64,000 bases of DNA, taken from the NCBI GenBank assembly GCA_964421595.1, contig CAYQXY010000024.1, positions 16,752 through 80,751 on the forward strand. Direction: 5' to 3'. The translations under genes and the position numbers were made by a program. Source of the DNA: PXAP01 sp964421595. GTDB taxonomy: Bacteria > Bacteroidota > Bacteroidia > Bacteroidales > PUMT01. Positions 44,862-55,200 of this stretch are shown here, piece after piece (positions within the stretch are counted from its first letter, which is position 1; every line of letters begins with the position of its first letter). The notes beneath the pieces are model-generated. The model did not search any database. It was not told the DNA's origin and saw only the letters and a program-made list of their open reading frames with translations.

Positions 44862-45953
44862 CTAAAAACCAAACGCGGCAAGCATCCTGTCGAAAATGCC
44901 GGTATTTTCATAAATGCCACCAAATTCACTGGCACCAGGCCCCCAGGCAAAAACAGGCTGCATAAGTCCGGTATGTCCGCCGGTTGTAAATCCTGCCGTA
45001 ATCTCTCCGGTTTCACTATTGAAGCCATTAAGAGCAAGCCCTCCGGTGTCATGATCGCTGGTTACGATAACAAGCGTTTCGCCATTCTGTCTGGCAAAAT
45101 CCAGTGCCCTGCCAACAGCCCTGTCGAAATCAAGAGTTTCCGATACAATATTAACAATATCATTATCATGGGCAGCCCAGTCAATCTGCGATCCTTCAAC
45201 CATAAGAAAAAACCCGTTATCATTCTGGCTCAGAATGTTTATGGCAGTGCGTGTAGCGTCGGGAAGCATGTCTCCACGACCTTCGGAATAAAAGGGAGGA
45301 TGTCCGTCTGCAATAAATCCGGCCAGTTTACCAGATTGAACCTGGTTCACTTCATCCATATCCAGTGCCAGCACATAACCACCGGCTTCAAGTTCCTCAA
45401 GTAAATTCCTGCCATCGACTCTCTTTGAAAAATGATCCCGTCCGCCTCCTATAATAACATCTATGTCAGTGCTTAAAAAATCAAGTGCGATTTCTTCACC
45501 CATGTTCCTGCTTGGCTGATGTGCAATAAATGAAGCCGGTGTGGCATGAGTCAATGCACAACTGGAGACAAGGCCCGTGGCGAGCCCATTTTCATTTGCA
45601 ATATGCAATATGCTTTTGACAGGTACGCTGTCAGGATCCATCCCAATAAATCCATTGGTAGTTTTCACTCCTGTAGCCAGGGCAGTGCCAGCAGCACCCG
45701 AATCAGTCACAAATGAATTTGCTGAATAAGTCTTGATAAATCCGATATTCTTAAATTGTTCCATGTTAAGTGGTGAATCACTTGACAGTATGCCGGCATG
45801 AACGTGGGCGAAACTCATCCCGTCACCAATGAGCAGGATGATGTTTTTTGGCTTTTGTTCCTCAACATTTGCATTGTTAGTACTTGCATTGTTGTCACAT
45901 GCAGAAAAAATGAACAGTGCGGCAATTGCATAAATTATTCTGAATCTTTTCAT
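44862..45953 (-). CDS. Alkaline phosphatase family lipoprotein
   Basis: 363 residues. Lipoprotein signal with lipidated Cys19 in FSAC, an Asn-rich linker, then the alkaline phosphatase fold: metal-binding Asp44 in LIGDGM, nucleophile Ser85 in DSGAAGTALATG, EGSQIDWAAHDND and VTSDHDTGG, and a final GGHTG His. It hydrolyses phosphomonoesters at the cell surface or in the periplasm. Compared with E. coli PhoA, it lacks the large crown insert, fitting short Bacteroidota forms. It lies 102 bp after the 5'-nucleotidase gene on the same strand, giving a nucleotide-to-phosphate scavenging pair. No pho box was recognised. Confidence 0.93.
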   Translation of the reverse strand: MKRFRIIYAIAALFIFSACDNNASTNNANVEEQKPKNIILLIGDGMSFAHVHAGILSSDSPLNMEQFKNIGFIKTYSANSFVTDSGAAGTALATGVKTTNGFIGMDPDSVPVKSILHIANENGLATGLVSSCALTHATPASFIAHQPSRNMGEEIALDFLSTDIDVIIGGGRDHFSKRVDGRNLLEELEAGGYVLALDMDEVNQVQSGKLAGFIADGHPPFYSEGRGDMLPDATRTAINILSQNDNGFFLMVEGSQIDWAAHDNDIVNIVSETLDFDRAVGRALDFARQNGETLVIVTSDHDTGGLALNGFNSETGEITAGFTTGGHTGLMQPVFAWGPGASEFGGIYENTGIFDRMLAAFGF

Positions 45954-46055
45954 AATTATCTTATTTTCCGGTGTCTGATTTTAGCTGAATTAATTTTCTC
46001 AAAAATACTAAAAAAGAAGTTCTGTTCCGGTGATTAACACAAAGTTAATCATTAC

Positions 46056-47831
46056 TTAATTTCCATAAAGTAATTTAGCTTCTCTTTCCCGGGCAATCAT
46101 ACTCCAGTCAGCAGGAATAACTTCCCAGTTATTCAGTGCCCGGGGATCGACCACATTATTCTCCTCTATCCAGCGAATAAGATAATGTCTGAGATCCCTT
46201 TGAGTTGAGGAGATTATCCTGTCAGGGAACTCCTCTGCCGGAATTCCGGCGCCGCTTTCAAGATGGCCGCCTCCGCCGCTGCCACGGTATGAATTAATCG
46301 CAACAGAATATGTTGCTTCCATACTGAAAAGATCACCATTGCTCAGTTTACTTATCTTTATGCGGCTTCCTTCAGGTTTGCTGACATCGACTGTATAATC
46401 AATTCCGGCTGCAGAATCGAAATTAAATGATGGTTCTGCAAGTAAATACCTTTGTCCGTCTGAAGAAACAGAAATATCACCCTTTTCATCCCTGCGATAT
46501 AACAACAACAAATCGTCCTGATCCTGCATATGATTATACCAGTTCCCATATGAGAATTCAAGATAGTCTTTTATCTCTTTACCGCTAAGTTCCATGGTGT
46601 AGAGAAAATTCTCATACCTGTAAAGGTTGAACATATCACCAACATTTACCTCCCCTCTGCTTATCTCAGCATCAAATGAAAGTGGGGCAGCAAAGGATAT
46701 CTGAGCACCGGTAATTTCAATCTGCAACATATGAATAAGATCAACAAAAGCCGAACTTCCAAACATTGCATCCCTGCTGGATATGGTTTCAGAAAACTCA
46801 CCTATTCGCCTGGTGACAAAATTATTTACTTCCTCAATCTCCTTTTCAAACTCTTTCATAAAGGCATTATCGGGCTCTACGCCAGCCAAACTGACAATCT
46901 CACCCTTTATTTCCTTTATATAAGAGTCTGAATTGCGGTTATATGTAAGATCAATCTCGGCTACTGATACTTGCCTGGCATGACTTCCTGGACCCATGAC
47001 AAGTACGCTGTTGCCGGAGGAATTTTGAATCTGAGTATTCCATTCCCTGTGATCATGACCAATCAATACAACATCAAATCCCGGAACCAGTGAAGCGACC
47101 TCAGCAGACCCGTTTTCATATATACTTTCCCCGTTATTACCATCTTTCCTGGTGCTGCCAAAACCCTCATGGAACAACCCGACAACAATATCAGGCTTTT
47201 CCTTTTCCTGAACGATCTGCATCCACCTTTCAGCCTCCGGAACCATTTCCAGAAACTCCATATCTACCCATAATGTTTCAGGCAGCCATTCGGGAACCAT
47301 GGAAGTTATAAGTCCCATTACAGCAATCTTTATTCCCTCGACTTCAAGAATAGTATATGGTTTGAAGTATGGCTCTTCTGTTCCTTTTTTTAAAATATTA
47401 GCTGCCAGCCATGGAAAACCTGAGCCGGCAACTACCCTGTCATAAACTTCATGCCCTGCTTCTATATCATGATTGCCAACAGTTGCCGCATCATACTTCA
47501 TAAAGTTCATAACCCTCGTCAATATGTGCTCGTCATTCTGGTTCTCGAAATTGTAATAGTAAACCATAGGTTGCCCTTGTAATATATCACCATTGTCGAG
47601 CAGAATTACAACCTGATCGTTATTTGCTCTTTCATCTTCAACAAACCTGTGCACCCGGGCCAGCGAACCTTCGGCAGGAGAATGATTAATATGATCATAA
47701 GGAAATAACAAACCATGCACATCCGAAGTCTGTATGATCTTTATCGTAATTGATTCAGGGCGATCTGTGTCACCGCATGAGACAAGAATTACCAGTGCAA
47801 GTAAAAAGCAAAGCCTGCAATATTTTAACAT
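46056..47831 (-). CDS. 5'-nucleotidase / 2',3'-cyclic phosphodiesterase family lipoprotein
   Basis: 591 residues. Lipoprotein signal with a lipidated Cys in LVSC near residue 19. The metallophosphatase domain has QTSDVHG (near 33), DNGD, GNHDIEAG, GLFHEGFG and GHDHREW: all dimetal motifs are present. The C-terminal 5'-nucleotidase domain (about 350-560) has SGKEIKDYLEFSYGNW and SYRGSGGGGHLESGAG, which bind the nucleoside. It hydrolyses extracellular nucleotides, feeding phosphate to the adjacent alkaline phosphatase gene product. The upstream gap carries 9-bp repeats (47931-48027). Confidence 0.92.
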   Translation of the reverse strand: MLKYCRLCFLLALVILVSCGDTDRPESITIKIIQTSDVHGLLFPYDHINHSPAEGSLARVHRFVEDERANNDQVVILLDNGDILQGQPMVYYYNFENQNDEHILTRVMNFMKYDAATVGNHDIEAGHEVYDRVVAGSGFPWLAANILKKGTEEPYFKPYTILEVEGIKIAVMGLITSMVPEWLPETLWVDMEFLEMVPEAERWMQIVQEKEKPDIVVGLFHEGFGSTRKDGNNGESIYENGSAEVASLVPGFDVVLIGHDHREWNTQIQNSSGNSVLVMGPGSHARQVSVAEIDLTYNRNSDSYIKEIKGEIVSLAGVEPDNAFMKEFEKEIEEVNNFVTRRIGEFSETISSRDAMFGSSAFVDLIHMLQIEITGAQISFAAPLSFDAEISRGEVNVGDMFNLYRYENFLYTMELSGKEIKDYLEFSYGNWYNHMQDQDDLLLLYRRDEKGDISVSSDGQRYLLAEPSFNFDSAAGIDYTVDVSKPEGSRIKISKLSNGDLFSMEATYSVAINSYRGSGGGGHLESGAGIPAEEFPDRIISSTQRDLRHYLIRWIEENNVVDPRALNNWEVIPADWSMIAREREAKLLYGN

Positions 47832-47930
47832 TGGAATTTAAATTGATAAACTATTATAAGGAGTTTATTGCATTCAATTTGTGAACAAATAAAAAATACA
47901 AAAACCTGTATTATGCAAATTTTTAAAAAT

Positions 47931-48027
47931 ATTCGGATTAATCAGTTTATTCGAATTGTTCGTACTATTCTGTTAACTCGGATTGTTCGGATTGTCCGGA
48001 TTAGCAGTATTATCTGTTTAACTACAA
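47931..48027. repeat. 9-bp period repeats upstream of the 5'-nucleotidase
   Basis: The cleanest part is TCGGATTGT, TCGGATTGT, CCGGATTAG at 47978-48004 in tandem. Degenerate copies (TTCGGATTA, TTCGAATTG, TTCGTACTA) precede them. It lies in the 211-bp gap between the nucleotidase start and the end of cysN, about 100-200 bp upstream of the start. Confidence 0.55.
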
Positions 48028-48042
48028 AATCAGCTATCTCAA

Positions 48043-49326
48043 CTAAATAATCATCCCCGCTCCGACGGTTTCATTGCCGGCTTCATCTATGAGTATAAGG
48101 CTGCCGGTTGTCCTGTTAAGCCTGTAAGGATCGTAAAACAAAGGCTTTGTTGTCTTGATGGTAATGCATGCAATATCATTCAGTCCAACCTGCTTATCAC
48201 TGTAATCCTTTTCCAGCTTGTTTATATTCATTTTGTAATCAACCTCCTTAATAACACATCTTGCATCGCGGGTGGTATGTTTAACTGAATATTTCCCGTT
48301 TATCTGCATCGGCTTCTGGTTGAGCCAGCATATCATCAGCCGGATCTCCTGTCCGGATTGCGGACCGTTTTTTATTCCGGTAAGCATATCGCCCCGGCTG
48401 ATGTCAACATCATCTTCCAGGGAAATTGAAACAGATTGCGGGGCAAGCGCTGATTCAAGGCTTGTATTGAAAATATCAATGCTTTTTATCCGGGAGACAA
48501 TTCCGGATGGCAAAACTTTTACACTATCACCCTTCTTCATAATGCCTCCGGCAAGCCGTCCGGCATAACCGCGATAATCGTGAAATTTATCGGATTGTGG
48601 CCTTATGACATACTGAACGGGAAATCTTACGTCAACCAGGTTCAGATCAGCCGCAATATGAATATTTTCAAGTAAATACATTAATGTCGGTCCATCATAC
48701 CACGGAGTGTTAGTTGAACGCTCAACCACATTATCACCATATTTTGCACTTATGGGAACGAACCTGACATCCTTAATATCAAGTTTTCCTGCAAATTTCA
48801 GGAACTGGGCCCTGATTTGTTCAAATACCTTGTTAGTATAACCAACAAGGTCCATTTTATTCACACAAATGACCACATGGGGGATCTGGAGAAGAGATGC
48901 AATATATGCATGCCTCAGGGTTTGTTCAATTACACCCTGCCTGGAATCGACAAGAATCAGTGCAAGATTGGCCGTGGATGCACCGGTGACCATATTTCTT
49001 GTATATTGAATATGACCGGGAGTATCGGCAATAATAAACTTGCGCTTTGGAGTAGCAAAATATCTGTATGCAACATCAATAGTAATTCCCTGTTCCCGCT
49101 CAGCCCTCAGTCCGTCAGTTAAAAGGGCGAGATTTACCTCTTCATCACCTTTTCGCAGACTGGCAGAGGTTATGGCTTCCATCTGGTCTTCGAAAATTGC
49201 CTTGCTGTCATACAGGAGGCGGCCAATAAGGGTACTTTTGCCATCATCAACACTTCCGGCGGTTGTAAAACGCATCAGTTCCATGTCCAGGTAACCCGGT
49301 GCAGGATCAATATTTTTGGTTTGCAT
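48043..49326 (-). CDS. cysN: Sulfate adenylyltransferase subunit 1
   Basis: The GTPase subunit that drives ATP sulfurylase. 427 residues. Translation-factor GTPase motifs: GSVDDGKST (24-32), DTPGH (101-105), NKMD (156-159), with the switch region EREQGITIDVAYRYF. A beta-barrel domain 2 follows, and the C-terminus is the EF-Tu-like domain 3 without a fused APS kinase. It lies 53 bp after cysD. The gene ends close to the repeat region and is convergent with nothing; its promoter is upstream of cysD. Confidence 0.95.
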   Translation of the reverse strand: MQTKNIDPAPGYLDMELMRFTTAGSVDDGKSTLIGRLLYDSKAIFEDQMEAITSASLRKGDEEVNLALLTDGLRAEREQGITIDVAYRYFATPKRKFIIADTPGHIQYTRNMVTGASTANLALILVDSRQGVIEQTLRHAYIASLLQIPHVVICVNKMDLVGYTNKVFEQIRAQFLKFAGKLDIKDVRFVPISAKYGDNVVERSTNTPWYDGPTLMYLLENIHIAADLNLVDVRFPVQYVIRPQSDKFHDYRGYAGRLAGGIMKKGDSVKVLPSGIVSRIKSIDIFNTSLESALAPQSVSISLEDDVDISRGDMLTGIKNGPQSGQEIRLMICWLNQKPMQINGKYSVKHTTRDARCVIKEVDYKMNINKLEKDYSDKQVGLNDIACITIKTTKPLFYDPYRLNRTTGSLILIDEAGNETVGAGMII

Positions 49327-49379
49327 ACCTTGTCAATAAATTATGATTGGATTGTAAAAAACGATTTGTTGCCTGGAGA

Positions 49380-50285
49380 TCAGAAGTATCCCTCCTTCTT
49401 CCTGTCTTCCATGGCGGCATCTGATCTCTTGTCGTCATACCTGCCCCCTCTCTCTGTTACACGAGTTGCAGCAATTTCCGTAATTATGTCCTCTAGGGTA
49501 TTGGCAGTTGACAATGTCACACCGGTACATGTTATGTCGCCAATGGTACGGCAACGGACATCATGAACCTCAGGAACCTCATTCTCTTTCAGTTGGATAA
49601 ACGGAGCCCAGGCAAGCCATACACCATCGCGACAAAATATCTTGCGTTTATGGGTAAAATAGAGGCATGGAATATCAATGTTCTCCATGTAAATATATTG
49701 CCATACATCAAGTTCTGTCCAGTTGCTTATTGGAAATACCCGGAAATGTTCACCCATCATTTTCCTTCCGTTGAATAAGTTCCAGAGTTCAGGCCTTTGA
49801 TTCTTCGGATCCCATTGCCCAAATTCATCACGATGAGAGAAAAAACGCTCCTTTGCCCTTGCCTTCTCCTCATCCCGTCTTCCACCACCCATGGCACAGT
49901 CAAACTTCAGTTCCTCAATAGCATCAAGCAGAGTAACTGTCTGCAGAACATTACGACTGGCATTCACACCTTTCTCTTCAACTGCGCGGCCATTATTAAT
50001 CGAATCCTGAACCAGCCTGGATATACAGGTAGCCCCGGTTTCTTCCATAAGCCGGTCACGAAAATCAAGAGTTTCCTGAAAATTATGTCCGGTATCTATA
50101 TGCATAAGCGGGAAAGGCACCCTGGAAGGCCAGAAGGCTTTTCTTGCGAGGTGAAAAAGTACAATTGAATCCTTACCCCCGGAAAACAAAAGAGTCGGCC
50201 TCTCAAATTGTGCAGCTACCTCCCTTATCACATATATTGACTCAGCTTCCAGTTCCCGAAGGTGGTTTATCTTAAGATCATCCAT
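49380..50285 (-). CDS. cysD: Sulfate adenylyltransferase subunit 2
   Basis: Catalyses ATP + sulfate to adenosine 5'-phosphosulfate with CysN. 301 residues, PAPS-reductase-like fold: the PP-loop SGGKDS at 35-40, HIDTGHNFQETLDFRD, and FDCAMGGGRRDEEKARAKER. The C-terminal part has RMMGEHFRVFPISNWTELDVWQYI and ends in a basic DDKRSDAAMEDRKKEGYF, typical. Neither cysC, cysH nor sulfotransferase genes are within the window, so whether APS feeds assimilation or sulfation cannot be judged. The leader before it is part of the 50286-50649 gap. Confidence 0.95.
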   Translation of the reverse strand: MDDLKINHLRELEAESIYVIREVAAQFERPTLLFSGGKDSIVLFHLARKAFWPSRVPFPLMHIDTGHNFQETLDFRDRLMEETGATCISRLVQDSINNGRAVEEKGVNASRNVLQTVTLLDAIEELKFDCAMGGGRRDEEKARAKERFFSHRDEFGQWDPKNQRPELWNLFNGRKMMGEHFRVFPISNWTELDVWQYIYMENIDIPCLYFTHKRKIFCRDGVWLAWAPFIQLKENEVPEVHDVRCRTIGDITCTGVTLSTANTLEDIITEIAATRVTERGGRYDDKRSDAAMEDRKKEGYF

Positions 50286-50649
50286 ATTGACAGTTTAAAC
50301 TTTTTAATTCTTCCCGTACAGGCTGTTGGGTATAACTTACCTTATACCGGCATTTTCTCCGGGAATTCAGTTTATTAAGTATTGAACAGGGCTAAAGATA
50401 CGAAATCTCTGAAATAGTGAAATTACCCCCATATTTAACCGAGCACAAATTTAATATTTTTATGCACTTAATAAAAATGCAGGGAATGACACTAATCTAT
50501 GTTGCGGGTATTACATGTATAAAACAGAAACCGTCATCCTGTGATTCAGGCATAACGGTCTCTGTGGAACATCCGGGGAAAAATCCCCTATATAAAAATT
50601 CTGATTGACAGAAAAATTAAAAATCTATCCCTGCCAATCATTTGATTCG
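50286..50649. other. Intergenic region: susCD terminator and cysD leader
   Basis: It contains the terminator at 50525-50564 and a GGGG/CCCC hairpin at 50575-50588. A TATCTTTA element on the minus strand near 50400 is a weak candidate promoter for cysDN. No additional gene. Confidence 0.45.
50525..50564 (-). terminator. Rho-independent terminator of the susCD operon ending at 50650
   Basis: Arms CAGAAACCGT and ACGGTCTCTG (10 bp; the one mismatch on the plus strand is a G-U pair in the minus-strand RNA) with an inner CCTG/CAGG stem. On the minus strand TTTTAT follows. It is 86 bp after the susD stop. Confidence 0.65.
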
Positions 50650-52227
50650 CTAGTTAACATCCCACCATAAAGGTGAAATCAGATTATCTCCATGCTGAAG
50701 ATTTCCAACGGCTGATCTGTAATTACTCTCGTTAAGGGTCTGCTCATACTGTGGGTACTGCATTCTCTTAGGCAGATCATCGGTGATCTCAGCAGGAATC
50801 GGATCGAATACGAATAGATAGTGTGTATCATTAAATGGCCTGTAAACTGTATAGTTTCCCGGCTTCATTAAAACAGCAGGATAACCGGTTCGTCTGTATT
50901 CACTCCAGGCAGTCTGTCCGTCCATGTAAAGTGCGATATATTTCTGGGTGAGCACATTTTCAGCATTTGCAGCAGGCACTGCTGCAATATAAGCTGCAAT
51001 ATCGCTCTGCGGTACACCCCATTTCTCCATTGACGCTTCTATTCCGTTCACATAATGTGTCTGATCCCATCCGTTAAGCTCTGAAAGAATGAAAGCTACT
51101 TCCGCATATTCCATTAGAACAACAGCATAATCAGGTTTTCCGGTTATATTGCCTTCGTGCGGAAATGATTTCCAGGTTATTGTTGCAGCCTGACCGGAAG
51201 TTTCAGCAACTGGCATACCTACATATTCACCATCACCATTAGGCTCTGCATATTGCTCTATCCTGGGATCGTAAAGACCAAAAAACGGGTTAGTTGTAAT
51301 CGGTGTAGTAGCTGCAGTACCATCGTGGCCGTAGATATTATCTCCTTTCAACAGAGTGACCAGAGTGTTACTGACGGCAAAGTCAGCCCTATTGGTAACA
51401 TTCCAGGCCCTGTACATGGGAGATGCATTAGCATCGGCTGTTTCATAAGCAAAAAGAGCATTGTCAGCATTCGAAGCAAATACGCCCTTGGAAATAGCAT
51501 CTGTTATATGGGTATTGGCAAGTGTCGCATTTGCACCCTGTATCTTTAAGGCTATCTTCAGCCGAAGGGAATTGGCGAACAATTTCCATTTTGCAACATT
51601 GCCATTATAGATCTGATCGCCCTGGGTAAAACCAGGCTTTGTTGCATCCAACTGATCGTGCGCCTGTTGCAATTCATTAAGTATATCAGCATAAATATCG
51701 GCCTGTGCAGCATACGCGGGGTAAATCACTTCTGTTTCGCCAGCCAGCTGCAACGCCTGAAAATCGGGGTTATCGCTGCCATAGGAATAATATGGAATGT
51801 CGCCCCAGCTATCGGCCATGATATTAAAAGTGTAGGCCATCATAATACGGGCACAGGCAATTTGATTCTGATTATCGCCATACGCAAGCATATTATCTTT
51901 CGTGTCAGGATTTTCGTTCAAATCAATTACAATTCGCAAATTTTCAAGATTGTAATAGAAGGCAGCCCATGTTTGTCTCATAGATTCACGATAACCATAA
52001 CGGTCTTCGTCACCATACTCAGCCTGCTGCCAGTACTGCATGGTGTTCTGGGTGAAACGTCCAAGCCACCAGGTATCTCTTGTATTTGATACAATACTGT
52101 GAACAGCATTATTAAAAACAGCTGCAGAAGGCGGGGATGTAGGGGAATTTGGACTTTCAAAGTAATCCACTTCGCACCCTACAAGCATTATCAGCAGTAA
52201 TGCAAGTTTATATTTTATTATTTTCAT
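50650..52227 (-). CDS. SusD-like (SusD/RagB-type 2) outer-membrane lipoprotein
   Basis: 525 residues from the ATG at 52227; an in-frame ATG at 52254 would add nine residues. I prefer 52227 because MKIIKYKLALLLIMLVGC is a compact lipoprotein signal. The body belongs to the divergent SusD-like group: NSPTSPPSAAVFNNAVHSIVSNTRDTWWLGRFTQ at the N-terminus, ACARIMMAYTFNIMADSWGDIPY, NGNVAKWKLFANSLRLKIALKI, and MDGQTAWSEYRRTGYP near the C-terminus instead of the NPGY ending of the other three. It binds the substrate for the SusC at 52258, from which it is about 30 bp. Confidence 0.92.
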   Translation of the reverse strand: MKIIKYKLALLLIMLVGCEVDYFESPNSPTSPPSAAVFNNAVHSIVSNTRDTWWLGRFTQNTMQYWQQAEYGDEDRYGYRESMRQTWAAFYYNLENLRIVIDLNENPDTKDNMLAYGDNQNQIACARIMMAYTFNIMADSWGDIPYYSYGSDNPDFQALQLAGETEVIYPAYAAQADIYADILNELQQAHDQLDATKPGFTQGDQIYNGNVAKWKLFANSLRLKIALKIQGANATLANTHITDAISKGVFASNADNALFAYETADANASPMYRAWNVTNRADFAVSNTLVTLLKGDNIYGHDGTAATTPITTNPFFGLYDPRIEQYAEPNGDGEYVGMPVAETSGQAATITWKSFPHEGNITGKPDYAVVLMEYAEVAFILSELNGWDQTHYVNGIEASMEKWGVPQSDIAAYIAAVPAANAENVLTQKYIALYMDGQTAWSEYRRTGYPAVLMKPGNYTVYRPFNDTHYLFVFDPIPAEITDDLPKRMQYPQYEQTLNESNYRSAVGNLQHGDNLISPLWWDVN

Positions 52228-52257
52228 AATATTTATTTTAAAAGTTTTTTTCATGGA

Positions 52258-55200
52258 CTAAAAATTTAATGTCAGATTCATTCCGAAGGCCCTGAAACTA
52301 GGCTGTAATCCACCTTCCATACCCTGAATGTTACCTGAACCTCCAACAGTCATTTCGGGATCAAAGCCAGGCTTATCAAGGCCCCACGTAGCTAGATTAC
52401 GTCCATAGGCTGAAACCCTGATCTGTTTTACCGTCGCGTTGAAGAGCGGCCTTCTGAAAGTATATCCCAGGGTCACTTCCCTCAACTTCATATAATCAGC
52501 TTTAAAGACACTCTGTGCACTTGGCGTGCCATAACCATAATAATAACGTGCAGCATATCCCCGGCCGGAAATGTAGTTTTCAACCGGTGCAGTATTTGTT
52601 ACGGTGTAAGTACCATCATCATTAAAGGCCACGGTACCGGTAACTCCATCAAGTTTTATTCCGCCCCCGTCAGCAACAGCATCACGAATTTCATTTCCCT
52701 TGTCATTGACAGCAGCTGTTTCAGGGAACATGCCTGAATACATTCCCCACTGATGCGTGAGTGAATAGAATACACCACCCTGCTGTATATCAATCAGGAA
52801 CCCAAGGTCAAAATCTTTATATGTAAAGTTATTGCTGATACCCAGGTTAAAATCAGGATATACTGAGCCAAGAGGAACAAGGCTGGGAGTTCTCATCCAG
52901 TAACCGTTTGCAGCTACTACTCTGTTCCCGCTGTCATCATAAATATAGTCATATCCCCATAACTGGCCGTAAGTGTCACCAACGCTTGCCCTGAGAGTTA
53001 CGCCACCGAATGGCGCAGTGGCAATGTCAAGTGTCTGTATATCGCCAAATAGTTCTTCAACAACCATTTTGGACATTGTATAGTTGGACCTGATCCTCCA
53101 GGTAAAATCATTTGTCTGCACGGGAGTTAGTCCTAGAGAGATCTCCCATCCCTTACTTGTAAGATTTCCGGCATTAATAATTTTAGACATATAACCAGTT
53201 GCCCGCGATGTTTGAAGTGGCATTATAAGGTCAGTTGTTGCCTTGTTAAACCAGGTAACACTCAGGTCAGCCCTGTTCTGGAATGCTATAAGATCTAAAC
53301 CAAACTCGGTTGTTGTTGTGGTTTCAGCCTTCAGATCAGGGTTTGCCATACTGGTAGCCACAGAAAGTCTGGGCGAAGTACCAAACGGGCCACTGGCATT
53401 GTAATTATAGATGGAAATAACCCTGTAAGGATCGGTATCATTACCCACCTGGGAGTGCCCTGCACGCAGTTTTGCAAGGTTTAATCCCTGAATTTCAACC
53501 AGTTCAGTCAACACAAAACTACCTGCAATACCGTAATAGAAATATGAATTATTATGTTCAGGAAGTGTTGAAGACCAGTCGTTCCTTACAGAAAAATCAG
53601 CATTAAGGAAACCCTGGTACCCTAAATTTACCTGACCAAAAGCACTGTTAACCCTTCTTTCACTGGTAAAATCACCTATTGTAGGATTATCGTTGGAGTT
53701 TGACAATGTAAACAGGCCTGGCACAACCAATCCACCAGAGGTTGTACCGGAATTTCTGTCATATCGTACATCCCTGCGGTTTACCCCTGCCAGTCCGGAA
53801 AAGCTGAAGTCGTCTGATATCTGTTTGTTATAATTCAAACGGGCTTCATAATTAAATTCCGTATTACTTCGAACATGCTCTGCATAGAAACTTTGTTCCT
53901 TTGAACCTAAGGCAATTCTTTCCCTGTTGAAAAAATTATACGAATCACCATAGACTCCACCATTAAAGGACAGGTCGTCGGTTATCCTGACGTTTAAATC
54001 AATATTCCCAAAAAACCTGGTGCGCTGATCCTCAGGATAGTTTTCATAAACTGTCCAGTAAGGGTTGTCCATATACTTTGGCGATGAAAGACCAAAAGCG
54101 TCCCTGTTCCATGTTCTTTGGGTACCGTCTACATTTTTATAATCCTGAAGCCGGTCAAAATCAAGCCCTGTGAAGCCCCATTGGAAGAATTGCTGTCCAA
54201 GACTGTTACCATTATATCCAAGTGTAGGCCGGCCTTTGGCATAATTTGAAGTGTAGTTCAAATTGGAGTTGATTGAAATTCTGTCTGTCAGTGCGGCATT
54301 TGACCCAAGCTTAAATGAATTTCTGTTCATTTCTGATCCCGGAAGTGTACCTTCGGTCATTGAATTCGCATAGGAGAACCTGATTCCGTAAGTTTCTCCT
54401 GTCTTGGAAACACCAATATTATTATTCAGGGTCCTCCCAAGATTCCAGAATGATTCCACGCTGTTTTCAGGTGCTACCCATGGTGCAGTTTGTGGTGAGG
54501 AAGTTATTCCCTTGGCATAATCCTCGGCTCCCCACCAGTGCACAACCTGCAGGCTAGGATCGTATCTTGGACCCCAGCTTTCATCCACCCAATAGGTAGG
54601 GGTTAAATATTGTGTTCCGCCAACTGTAACGGGAGCAAAACCATTAACACCACCATTGGCATCACTTATTATGGCACCTCCACCATATTTTGTTTGTAAT
54701 TCCGGCATGATAGCAACTTGCTGGAAGTCAACTGATGAATTAAAATCTACAGCAAAACTCTCTCTTCCCTGCCGTGCTGTTTTGGTTGTAATAAGAATTA
54801 CACCGTTTGCTGCCCGTGAGCCGTAAAGTGCGGCTGCCGCCCCTTTAAGGACAGATATATTCTCAATATCAGAAGGATTAATGTCATTCAGCATATTACC
54901 ATAATCGACACCACCGCCACCTGTCTGGGCACCTGTGGAGTTGAAATTCTGGTTGTCCATTGGGACACCGTCAACAATAATCAATGGATTGTTGTCTCCC
55001 AGCATAGAGGAAGCACCCCTGACGAGGATTTTGCTTGATCCCCCCATATTGGTGGATGATCTTATCTGTGCGCCGGCAACTCTTCCCTGCAGGGCACTAA
55101 GAGCATCTGTTTGCTGGACCTGGTTGAGTTCCGCACCCTCTACCTGCTGAACTGAGTAACCCAGTGTTTTCCTGTCCCTTGAAATACCCAGAGCAGTAAC

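Noticed and set aside
47868..48050. A 60-codon frame encoding a repetitive Ile-Val-Arg peptide
   Set aside because: The peptide is a consequence of the 9-bp repeats. It has no sign of a real protein.
50417..50608. A 63-codon plus-strand frame between susD and cysD
   Set aside because: It spans the terminator hairpin and a GGGG/CCCC hairpin, and has no domain-like pattern. Better explained by intergenic signals.
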